From NCBI GenBank assembly GCA_964007475.1, contig OZ023274.1:93209213-93273212 (forward strand): a stretch of DNA of 64,000 nucleotides. Direction: 5' to 3'. The position numbers and the translations under genes are program-made. Source of the DNA: Hybos culiciformis (taxonomy: Eukaryota; Arthropoda; Insecta; Diptera; Hybotidae). The notes below the pieces were generated by a model. It was not told the DNA's origin. It was given only the letters and a program-made list of their open reading frames with translations, and ran no database searches. Position 1 is the first letter of the stretch. Every line of letters begins with the position of its first letter. This document shows positions 49,626 to 59,349 of this stretch, in pieces.

Positions 49626-50115
49626 AGCCGATTGAAATGAATACTATAAATACAGCTACATTAACAAATCCTGGTATACTATGTGAAAGTGGTCAAAATA
49701 GCGGAATTAGTAGCCCAGAGGATTCAGATGATTTGGTATTAGTTCCAAATAATCTTCCAGAAGATCAAAATGTTGATTATGACAAGAAGTAAACAAAATA
49801 TAAACCCTTTTTCTATTGACTGTTTTCAAATATTAACTCGGTTCTTTTCTATAGACTTAGTAGGCAACCGCAATCAAGTCCACCAAGACCATCATTACCC
49901 ATTTCAGAGCCGAAGCCAGTTTCTGCAATTCCTGCAATTCCTCGAGCATTTACATTGCCGGAAATCGGTGCAACTGGTCTTCATAGTTTATCGGTGCAAC
50001 TGGACTTCATAGTTTATTAGATACTAATAATTCAGACGGTAGTGGCAATGATCAAAATTGTGGTAACGCTGGGATAATACCCTACCATTTCACGCACCAG
50101 AATTATCAGAAGAAA
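49626..50115 (+). pseudogene. Atg1: Atg1 / ULK autophagy kinase fragment, non-catalytic region
   Basis: Atg1/ULK kinases start autophagosome formation. Exon 1 (49626-49788, after a TATAG acceptor) encodes GISSPEDSDDLVLVPNNLPE, matching the conserved DDFVLVP region of ULK proteins. A 66-bp GT..AG intron (49789-49854) follows. Exon 2 encodes a Pro/Ser-rich segment (SPPRPSLPISEPKPVSAIP; TLPEIGATGLHSL) and, after breaks, LPFHAPELSEETLMG (50082-50126), matching the APELPEETLM motif at the start of the ULK C-terminal domain. A 26-bp tandem duplication (about 49963-50014) shifts the frame, and another shift precedes LPFHAPEL. The kinase domain and C-terminal domain are absent, so this is a decayed fragment. 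Confidence 0.75.
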
Positions 50116-50417
50116 CATTAATGGGTCGTTCAACCCAACGTTATATATTCCAACGTAGTTTGTGGTTTTGAGCTGTCAACATTTTTTATGCTTGCAAAAA
50201 TAATACCATCAGATGGTAAATGAACTTGCCCGGTTTTGTAATAAAACGGTCACAAGTTTATTAATTTAGAATAGTATATAGGCCTGAAAGAAATATTTGA
50301 ATACGGAAATCATGGCAGATGAATGCTTCTTATCATTAGCGGCTATTTTTATTGTAAGGTAAGCAATTTTTTGTACATAATATAAAAAAAAAATTAATTT
50401 TTGATATATAATTTTAG
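50116..50417. other. non-coding stretch between Atg1 and WNK remnants
   Basis: A short possible exon, EIMADECFLSLAAIFIVR, ends at 50355 just before a GTAAGC donor-like site, but it matches nothing I recognise. The rest is AT-rich. Confidence 0.4.
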
Positions 50418-50593
50418 GATAAAAAAGTACATAAAGCAGAACGGTTACGATTCCATGAAGAAGCGGAAATGTTGAAAAAATTGCGACACCAATTAATCCA
50501 AATATTGTACGTTTTTATAAATATTGGGAAACAAATGTTGGTAAAAAAGATCGTTCTAGTCACTGAATTGATGCACTCAGGAGAATTAAAATC
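50418..50593 (+). pseudogene. Wnk: WNK kinase exon remnant with two frameshifts
   Basis: WNK kinases regulate cation-chloride cotransport. After an ATTTTAG acceptor the exon reads DKKVHKAERLRFHEEAEMLK then KLRH, then eight extra bases (near 50489-50499), then in another frame NIVRFYKYWETNVGKKDR, then a second shift and IVLVTELMHSGELKS, ending at a GTAAGT donor. The EEAEMLK helix (alpha-C), the HPNIVRFY strand and the ELMxSGxLK hinge are diagnostic of WNK over other kinases. Neighbouring WNK exons are not found, so this is a single isolated, dead exon with intact splice borders. Confidence 0.8.
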
Positions 50594-51872
50594 GTAAGTA
50601 AGATATTATATTATTTTGTATAATAATATAAATTATTTTGTGGAAGTTCTAGTTATTTTCTTCTACTGCAACTTGAATAAAAAGCCGAACGAAAAGAATT
50701 AATATAATTGATTTATTCCATTTATGGTTAAAACTAATCAGATGAAAAAGAATGAAACAAGCTTCTTTATAAAAAAAAAAAAAATAATAAAAAAAAAAAA
50801 AAAACAACACACTATATCAATATCTCAGTTTGTATGGGTTTTTCTTTTTTTGTAATAATTATATCTTAATTAAAAATGATTTTTATCTTAAGAAAAAATA
50901 TTTCTTAATTTTGTAAACATTTATTTTAACGAATTTAGTTAAATTTAATATTAAAATTTGATTATTTTACGTAAAAATCAGAATTTTTTTTATAACTTTT
51001 TTTGAGTTTTGTTGACTAGAATTTATTATGTTTTTAATATTATAATAGGAATATGTTTGCAGAAGAAAATTATGGGTATCAGAGAAATGTTAAAGTTAAT
51101 TGACGAAAAATTGAGATTCGACTGGGTCAATGAAGAAATCGTAGAGATTAAGTAGAGACCCGTCGGTCGGTCTAAATTACTGAATATCTTTTAGGCACCA
51201 TTCCTTGCTAACCATAGAATTTTCTAAACATTTAATTTTCTGATTATCAAAAGTCGATTTTTAAAGCATTTTAAAGCTTTTATTTTATGTGAAACGCTAG
51301 AAATTAAATAGAAGCTCATAGACCTGATTAACTTAATATCTGCAAAAAAGGAAGCTTTGAATTTTCTAAAAAAAAAATGTGTATCTGAATAATCTTAAAA
51401 CCTTTATTGAATATTGTTTTTTATAACGAAAAATATTTAACAAAAAATATTTCTTTATCATCATATGAACAGATATATTAAAAAGTAAAACAATTAGCTA
51501 ATTGTCCTTGCTATGACAAAAAGCAATTTTTGCTAATGTCATTCACTAATTGGATTTGAACTGTATACATAGCAAAAAATATGCAGAAAATATAGTTTGC
51601 CGCAGCTGCTTTCAGTCTCGTAAAATTTTCTAATATTTTTAAGAGGCAAAAATTAGTGTTAGGAAATTACATACTTCAGTTCAAATTACGATTATACCAT
51701 TTTTCGGAACCCTAGCATATTAATTTGATTTCAATAGAACATTTTTCTTCAATCCTAGAGACTGTCTAGAACTGTCTAAAATAAAGTTTCTATTATCTAA
51801 TTATTTTTTTTATATAAATAATATCAACCGCATCATAGTTATCTAATAATAATGTTGTTATTTTATTGACAG
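50594..51872. other. AT-rich DNA with a possible small exon
   Basis: At 51064-51154 a frame after TTTGCAG reads KKIMGIREMLKLIDEKLRFD then WVNEEIVEIK and a stop. It looks more coding-like than its surroundings, but I cannot name it. The dispersed repeat at 51507-51620 is annotated separately. Otherwise featureless. Confidence 0.4.
51507..51620 (+). repeat. dispersed repeat, modules A and B together
   Basis: The most complete copy in the window: module A (TTGCTATGACAAAAAGCAA.., as at 671) directly followed by module B (CATAGCAAAAAATATGCAG.. CCGCAGCTG, as at 15 and 59996). This arrangement defines one repeat unit of at least 114 bp. Confidence 0.6.
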
Positions 51873-52072
51873 ACTGATACTCTCAACCCATTTGAAGCCG
51901 GTAATGGGAATTTTTTGTCTCTGCTTATGGCAACTATGACGCTGTGGACAGACATCGTCAACAAAATTTAGATAAAGATGATAAACATTTGGGAAGTTTG
52001 CAGTCACTAACGTCAGTGGAGGATCCTTTGCAGGAATTAGCTGATCTACGAAGACAGTTTGTTTACCTTCAG
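51873..52072 (+). pseudogene. unidentified host exon with one frameshift
   Basis: Bounded by TTGACAG (ending at 51872) and a GGTATTT donor (from 52073). It reads TDTLNPFEAGNGN, then after a shift in a T-run (51911-51916) SAYGNYDAVDRHRQQNLDKD, LGSLQSLTSVEDPLQELADL and RRQFVYLQ. Balanced composition, correct splice borders and a long open second frame make a real exon likely. I do not recognise the family, and the neighbouring WNK or Atg1 genes do not obviously contain it. Confidence 0.5.
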
Positions 52073-53390
52073 GTATTTGCAAGTTAAATTTTTGTTTTTT
52101 TCTTTTAAATACATTTATATTTATTTTGTTTCAATATACCTACATCTATTTAAAAGTTTAATAATTTAAGAATAAGAAAACCTATGTGTTTTATTCGTTT
52201 ACATAAGATTTATCAAATTCTTCCAATAATATTGGCCAATATTAATAAAATTTACAAATTCAAGTGAAGGAAGAAAAATATATACATATCTCAACTTATG
52301 AAAATTCATAATTCATTCATTAAAATTTCATCGCATAAAAATATGAGTTAAATTTTTCAATTATATAAAACAAATAAATTTTTACAATTTTAATAATTTT
52401 TTATTGAAAGTTTATTTTTAACCAATTTGTTAGAAGTCTGAATTACAACTAACTTTACTACAATTTTAAGACTTAAAAATAGAAACGAAAAAATTAGTAT
52501 CAGCAAAATTGTCATTAAGTGTGTGAAACTTTAAAGAAAAAAAATTTGTAATTGGAAACGATACATAAATTTTATCGTAAAAGTGCAAGATCACAAAAAT
52601 TATAAAGTTGTTATACGCAAAAGTCAAAGGGTATTCTGGTCTAGAGGCACGAATTTATTGCAATTTTTGAAGTGCTGTAAAAAAAAAAACCAATCAATAT
52701 TTTTACTATCCATTTTTTTTAGGATATTTATTTATGTTTTAAGAATACAGTAAACAAAAAAAAAAAAATAAAAAAACCAAAATTCAATGAGCTCGCAGCT
52801 GATGAAGTGGGGGCTCTCAAAAAGCTGGCACGTGACCATTCCCACGATTCAGCCCTTTTGGCAATTTGGAGAAAAAAAAAAAAACGATTATTAATCTATT
52901 CTATAGGAATCTATAATAGGAATGGCGACTGCTTGAAGAAAAATTTGTTTTTGCACCAATTTTTTTTAGTTTTTGGAAATTTTTAAAAATAGTAAACATT
53001 AAAATTTTGGAATGAGGATAGTTCATCCGATAGAGAAGCCTATGAAGAAGACCTCTACAAAATTTGAAGTAAATCAGTAGGACTTGAGTTATCATGGGAA
53101 TCGTTTGTTTTAAAAAAGACAGTTTTGATAAAAACGCGTTTAAAGTTTCACGTAAAGTTTCTCGCCAGTCTAATTCATGAAATGTTATTTTAGTAAAACA
53201 GCCATACCTCCGAAAATAATTTGAATTCTTAAAGGGTTAAACTTGATTTTTTCAAATTTCTAAACCAGAATACCCATTTAAGAACCAATAATTTTAATGG
53301 CATTTTTATCAATTGGTTCCATGTTAATGATTACATCACTCGGGTTTCAAGTTCAAGGTAGCTCGTTGTATAATTGCAAACCCTTGTATA
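52073..53390. other. intergenic DNA, no gene seen
   Basis: AT-rich except for 52785-52865, a GC-richer tract (GAGCTCGCAGCTGATGAAGT) without an open frame that I can assign. Possibly a transposon fragment. Confidence 0.5.
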
Positions 53391-53398
53391 CACACCAC
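53391..53398 (+). repeat. 8-bp target duplication, left copy
   Basis: CACACCAC directly before the hAT element, repeated exactly at 53890-53897. Confidence 0.9.
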
Positions 53399-53889
53399 CA
53401 ACGTTCCCTCTAATCTTTAAAATCCATGTGCGGGACAAAATGCAATGTGGGCAAATCTTTTAAATTAAAAAAAAAATTGGACAAATTTTAACCAAAAATT
53501 TTTTTTTTAATATAACTATTGTTAAACATATTTTTTTTTATTTGTTTTGGCATAAGTTGATGGAAAAAATGTAAATAAAAACATTCTTACTTATAGTTAA
53601 ATATCCAAATAGTGCCTCCAATGTTGAAAAAAGGCACATACATATGGATAGAAAAAATGTAAATAAATGGATTGTCAAAACAGTCAAAAGACATGACTTC
53701 AGTGTGCAAATATACACGAATTTATTTCTAAATTGGGTGCATTTACGAAATGAAAATGATGACAAATTTATTTGCGCTGATAAAAAAGATATTTTGCATT
53801 ATTTCTAATGGGCAAATCAAATTGATGAGTGGGCAAATGGCATTTTTTTCTAGGCGGCCGCCCGCGCGCCCAGCTTAGAGGGAACGTTG
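53399..53889. mobile_element. non-autonomous hAT element
   Basis: A 491-bp element with perfect 15-bp terminal inverted repeats (CAACGTTCCCTCTAA and its complement TTAGAGGGAACGTTG) and a perfect 8-bp target duplication. A GC-rich subterminal block sits at the right end (GGCGGCCGCCCGCGCGCCC, 53853-53871). Two motifs containing GGGCAAAT occur inside as subterminal repeats. There is no transposase frame. The termini resemble the CAGTGTTCCCTCTAAG family of hAT ends. Confidence 0.93.
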
Positions 53890-53897
53890 CACACCAC
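53890..53897 (+). repeat. 8-bp target duplication, right copy
   Basis: CACACCAC, identical to 53391-53398. Confidence 0.9.
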
Positions 53898-54189
53898 TGC
53901 CGCCAATCTTTTTACCAATTTTCTTGCATATATATATTTTTCAATTATTTCACAATTAATTTGTAGATTAAACTCATAATTAAACTCATAATTTTTGTTT
54001 TATTTTCATTTAATTTTTGTTTGTTCATTCTCAAAAATTTATTTACACTTTCAATATCGTTAATTAGAGTATTTTTACACTTTCATTATGTCCTTCAGCG
54101 AACAGTAAGGTGCCATCAGCATACAGCGCAACACCAATCTGAAGGTGGTAAAGGTTACGGTAGTGTAAGTTGAAAAAAAAGTAATGCAT

Positions 54190-54218
54190 ATATATATATA
54201 TATATATAATATGTATAT
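54190..54218. repeat. (TA)n microsatellite
   Basis: About ten TA units followed by imperfect ones. Confidence 0.85.
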
Positions 54219-54292
54219 ATGTATAAACTTTTTTGAGAATTAATTTTTTTTTTATTTTTTTTTTGGAATTTTTGAATTTTTGTCGGACTGGT

Positions 54293-54387
54293 GTGAAGTT
54301 ATCCACGACTACGCGACCCAAAGACCTCCTACCCAGTACTCCCTACAACTAAGAATCGTGCTTCATGGGCCGTGGATAACTTGACAC
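54293..54387. repeat. inverted repeat, hairpin-forming
   Basis: GAAGTTATCCACG (54294-54306) pairs with CGTGGATAACTTG (54371-54383), with a GC-richer loop of about 65 bases. No coding content recognised. Confidence 0.55.
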
Positions 54388-54422
54388 CTTAAGAATTGCT
54401 GCTAAGCAGTAAGATAAATCAT

Positions 54423-54502
54423 GAATTGTCCCAGAAAAAAAACCCCATAAAACCGAGAAATTGTTTCAAAAGAAAATGGTTGGTTTTTTTCTGGGACAGT
54501 TC
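54423..54502. repeat. 80-base hairpin, MITE-like
   Basis: GAATTGTCCCAGAAAAAAAA (54423-54442) pairs with GGTTTTTTTCTGGGACAGTTC on the right (54482-54502), leaving a loop of about 40 bases. It could be a minimal MITE or a precursor-type RNA hairpin; no target duplication is clear. Confidence 0.6.
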
Positions 54503-54554
54503 TTAATATTTTTATTTCTAATAGTTTTTTAAATTTTTAGTATAATTAATATTG

Positions 54555-54580
54555 GTAATTTAACCGCGAGGTTAAATTAC
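54555..54580. repeat. perfect palindrome
   Basis: Arms GTAATTTAACC and GGTTAAATTAC around a GCGA loop. Confidence 0.8.
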
Positions 54581-54599
54581 TTAATATTTTATTGAGCAT

Positions 54600-55070
54600 T
54601 TCAGTATGCATCGGCACGCTTGTGTTCATTCACAAGTGTGTGAAGATCAATAGCCGACCGGGTTTCTATCCATTACATGCGGTGGACACCATGATGTTGG
54701 TGTATCCATTGGTGTGTGGATAGGAATCACGGTCTCGAAAACCTGCTTATTGATCTTCGATGGCACTGTGATGCGTAGTACCAGCTTGTCGAGCGGGGAA
54801 TTTTGTTTCGGGCATGTAGGCGCAACAATCCCACTTTCAGAGTTACTCTAAAATGTTATTATTATATTATACATTTATAACTATTTATCAGGCATTCAAG
54901 TATAATTTTTTAATATCATTTGGAGGTGAGAAGGGCTGGGTGAATGGGGCGTTGGCCTGCTGTCGGGCTAAAGATCTTCTTCGCTCAGTAGTGCAGCTGG
55001 TACTCAAAAGATGATGATGGCATTAGATGAAATTATTGGCATCGTCGCATCTTATTGAATTAATATGGCA
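54600..55070. other. GC-rich, hairpin-rich island of unknown origin
   Basis: Distinctly GC-richer than the rest of the window. GAAGATCAATA (54640-54650) pairs with TATTGATCTTC (54748-54758), and CTATCCAT (54667-54674) with GTGGATAG (54716-54723), giving nested stems. No frame over about 50 codons and no recognisable protein. The segment from about 54930 to 55030 (TCGGGCTAAAGATCTTCTTC; AAAAGATGATGATGGC) looks like the 3' end of a retroelement, but I cannot prove it. It abuts the right arm of the inverted duplication. Confidence 0.45.
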
Positions 55071-56411
55071 TGGAATTGGCATCATTTTAGTTTTTAAGTT
55101 TAGGGCTTAGAGTAGGGATTATTTGTCGGGGCTACCCTCGGAGTTTCTCCGAGGAGTTGCCTCGACAAGTCGAAAGACGTAAATGTTACATTTATTAACT
55201 AGGTCTAACATTTAAATTAAATTACTGTATCTATATTATGCGTGAACATATATTATGTAACATATTAAAATTTAAAATACACTCTTATTTCATTATAAAA
55301 TTGTATGAAATTTAAAAAATTAAAAAATATTTTATTCAATGAATATTTAAAATGTTCACTTTTTTATTTAATAGGGTCAAAAGAAGAATCAATGGACCAA
55401 ACAGATATTCTTCCCAATTTTGTTAAATTAAATTTCTACAAAAAAAAAAATGTTAATCAAAAAAGGAATAATTTTTTTTTCTTATTAATAAAAATACTTG
55501 GAAAATGTATAAATTTCATTTTATCTTATAAAAATACTGTTGTAATAGTCCAACAAAAAAATTTTCCTACTACATACTGAATTACTAATCTGAATCGACG
55601 TCTAGCCTTAAGTCTATTATATTATATTATATTCCAAATGTTTTTCCCTTTTTTCACAGTTTTTTTAATTTTATAATAATTTTTATTATATTAAAATCCT
55701 TTTCCTTGATACTATGTGTGTTAATATAAGTAGTTCACCTCTTAAACCAACAAAAAAATTTTAAAGCTAAAAGGATAAAAAAAATAAAGAGAGAAAATTA
55801 AATAAACATTTCCAGTTAATAAAAAATATATTTTTGAATAATAAAAATGAAAAAAAAAAATAAAAATAAAGGAAAAATAAATTCAAATTAGTTTTTATCG
55901 TGCTTGGTTTTTCATTCGAGAATTCTGTAGGAAAATAATATTAAGTATATTTATATTCATAAAAAAATATTTTATATTTATTTGAAAATTTTATTTTCTT
56001 AATAAGATTTTTTTTAAATCAATTTTCTCTAAAAAACACTCACAAAGTATAGCCTCCAAGCATAAAAAAAAAATAAATACATATTAAAAATGTGTGATAA
56101 ATTTATTCAATATATTCAATATATATGTATAGTTGAGCATCGTAAAACTACACTGTGAGAAAGAAGCCATAACTATTATACATTAAATTCATTAAATTTC
56201 ATAAAATTGTCAAATCTGCATATTCATATTCTTTTAAATAATGATCAAAAATGTTGCCATATATTTTTTTTTTATATTTTGAATCCTTTTATAAATCTAT
56301 ATCCGAAGATTAATTTTATATATATACTTATAAATTATCGACATTATTGTGCAATAAAGCAATTAAAACATTTTATTTTGCTATTCTCTTACAAATTAAA
56401 TATTTTTTATT
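55071..56411 (-). repeat. large inverted duplication, right arm
   Basis: Reverse complement of 6725-8109. It begins TGGAATTGGCATCATTTTAG (the complement of the left arm's end) and runs to 56411, where the left arm meets the N gap. Differences are homopolymer lengths, scattered substitutions and one diverged block near 55215-55245. It includes the CTCGGAG hairpin at 55124-55167. No gene inside; the open frames here are the same AT-rich chance frames as in the other arm. Confidence 0.9.
55124..55167. repeat. GC-rich hairpin inside the right arm
   Basis: Same imperfect palindrome as 8013-8056 in opposite orientation; inner arms CCTCGGAG/CTCCGAGG around TTT. Confidence 0.7.
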
Positions 56412-58881
56412 TTCATGATGATTTTCAATAAAAAAAAAATTGACCTATTTAAATTTTTCATCAATTTATTGAAAAATTATTCAAGGTGAAAAATAAAAAA
56501 AAGTGTTAAAATTTCTTTTACAAAGATAATTAATTTCTTTCATTTCCTGTTCAGAATTGCTTGATTGAGATTTAGATAATTAAATTTCCTCAATTAAGAT
56601 GGATTTTCAAGAAATTAAAATTTATAAGAGCCATCTAACAAAAAAATTTGATAATGAGATAAAAAAGAATATTAAAAATTATTTTATAATTTGTGAATAA
56701 GTTCATCATTAATAATTTTTTTTTTTTTGACTATCAGCGTGGATATTTATATGAAAAGTCTTCGTGTTATTCTTATAAATTATGGTTCTGATAACAGAAT
56801 TATAATCCAAAATCAAACGACTGTGTGTTTTTGGAGTTTCTAACGAGATCATGTTTAAGTTAATATCATAAATCAACTTTTATCATCAGTTCTTATTAAA
56901 TCATAATTGATAAGAGATCAATAATTTGCAGCAGGATCTCAAAGTGTTTATACATATATATATACTTAGTATTACTTTAATATATTATACTACTATGAAT
57001 TGCAAAAATAATTCAGACTAAAATGTTATATTTTATAAGAAATTCTGAAAGTTAACAAAATCATTTATGTTGGTGAAAATTATGTCAAATATTGAATATT
57101 TCACCTTATTTACATTTTCTGTAAATACACTATACAATCCTTTTATTTTATGAAATTTTTTATACAGGTTCTTAGAAACAAAAAGAAAATATGTATTATG
57201 TATGTATTTTGTATAAATATTATTTTTCAGAAAATTTTTTTTTTTCATAAAGCATTAAGCCTGATAATGAGATTTATTTATCTTTTTGTTCAATTATATA
57301 TAATTTAACCAAAAAAAAAATAAACAAAATAAACTGTATTACTGATAGTTGTATATTATAAAGTTTCCTTTGTTGCCGTAATGAAAATATGATTTCATGA
57401 TTAACGATGAATAAATTTCAGAGGAAAACAATATTATGAATAAATAATTTATTTTTTCTTCATTATCTTTGTTATGTAATTTAAATTTAACATTGTGTCA
57501 AAAAAAAGGACAGAAAATTTATTAATTTCGTTATTTTTTATAAAAATAAAAGTAAAAAATTAATTTGAAAATTAAGTACTACATATATGTCATAAATTAA
57601 TAGTGAAGTATATAAAGGTAATTTTATATTTTCCATTATATTATTAAATATAAATAAAGATAACGTGGGAATTGAAGTTCATAGAGCAGAAAAAAATAAT
57701 TTTTTTGGTACACAACAATGTACTAACTACGTATATATTAAAATAATAGTTGTTGATAGTTGATAGTTGATAGTTGATAGTAGGAATACGGATATGATTA
57801 ATGAAATCAAAGACTTTTCTCAATTTCTAAAGTTATACATTTAATTTAATTTCATACATTTAATTTAATTTTCGAAAACTTTTATAAAGCTGGTCAAAAA
57901 TTTAGGGGCAAAACAATTTTATAATAATCATTTTATAAATTTTTAATCAACATTTGACTATTGACTATTTCAGTGATAATAAGATTTGCTTATCATGCTT
58001 AACAACCTTTATTGAAAAAAAGTTTAATATAGTTCAGTTCAGATGATATTTTAATTCATCTATCAACGAAATAGTCCAACTTCATTTTTAAATTTTAATT
58101 TGCCTATATATAAATAGTTAAAGATATTACTAAAATTGAGAAAATTGATAAAATTTTCATTTATTAATAAGATGTGTGTATCAAGCCTGCAAGTTTTCAA
58201 TATACCATTCTACACACAACAATTTATATAACACACAATTTTTATTTTCAAAATAAACCACAAATTTCATTTTAACTAACTCAGTATTTTTTTTTTTTTT
58301 TCAAAATCAATATTTCATTTTTAATTTTTGGTTTTTTTTTTTTTGCCAAAAATTTATTATTTTCAATGTTTTTTTTTTTCTTTTATTTGGAAAAGTAAAT
58401 TACAATGTCTTATCGTTTTGTATCATTAGGACACAAGTAATATTGGCAATTTATAGCTTTTACAATTATTATTTTCGATACAGAGAAAAAAAAATCTACA
58501 TAAAAAGAACCTTAACCAACAAAAAATAAAAAAAAAATAAAAAATAAAATTTATTACAAATTGTGTACACTTAAATTACATAAAATGTGTTACTGATAAT
58601 AAAAATAAATATTATTTTAGAATAAAATAAGCTCTAAATTGCATTTGATTAAAATCAAAAGCAATAAAAAACATTAGAATACACATACATAATATATATT
58701 TATCTAAGTGTTTTCGTTACGATATGAATAAATAACAATTTTGTACCAAAAAAATTAAAAAGAAAATTCTGGTAATAATTTTTAAATAAAAAAGGTTAGT
58801 AGGTAATTGGAATTGGAGTAAGAATATTTGAATTTTCCTCTGAATATCTAATCCGAATATTAAAAAGTTTTTCTATTATTA
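56412..58881. other. AT-rich intergenic DNA
   Basis: No gene, RNA gene or transposon terminus seen, apart from a short tandem repeat at 57751-57783 (listed separately). Confidence 0.65.
57751..57783 (+). repeat. (TTGATAG)n short tandem repeat
   Basis: About four and a half copies of TTGATAG in a row. Confidence 0.85.
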
Positions 58882-59349
58882 GTACAGGCAAATTAAATCG
58901 AAAATCATCAAATAAACAAAAAAATTGCGAAGTATCTGCAACTTTCTATACTCATACACAAACACATTCTTTTGAAGAATCCGATGAGTCCCGAGCATTC
59001 AATAGTGTGTTCGACCCAGTATTTGACAATCAAGTTTTTCAAATACTTTGTATGTATCTAAGCACGAAATAATTATGTTTACACTGTTTAAAACTTAGGA
59101 GCAATGATGGATTTACAAATAGGCACACTAAGCTCGAGCGTCGGGCGGCAAATAATGGGAGGTAAAATTTCATAAAATACAAAATAATATTATTTACATG
59201 TGCCGCAAAGGGTCAAGCGTGACCACTCCAGCACACTCTTTTTAGCTACGGACTCCTTGGTTTCTTGAAATATATACATTTTCAAATGTCTATACCAAGT
59301 TACAGCCACTTCGCAATTTTTTGGTTTATTTTGGACAATTTGCCTGTAC
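58882..59349. mobile_element. MITE with GTACAGGCAAATT termini
   Basis: The termini GTACAGGCAAATT (58882-58894) and AATTTGCCTGTAC (59337-59349) are perfect complements. Pairing continues with gaps to about 60 bp inward (AAAAAATTGCGAAGT on the left, ACTTCGCAATTTTTT on the right). A TA dinucleotide flanks each end, which would fit a Tc1/mariner-type duplication; because TAGTAC..GTACTA is itself symmetric this is not decisive. The interior includes GC-richer parts (59135-59240) but no transposase frame. Confidence 0.75.

Noticed and set aside
54064..54321. Minus-strand frame containing LYADGTLLFAEG, resembling a reverse transcriptase YADD box
   Set aside because: The motif is YADG, not YADD, and none of the surrounding reverse-transcriptase motifs is present. 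The rest of the frame is AT-driven.
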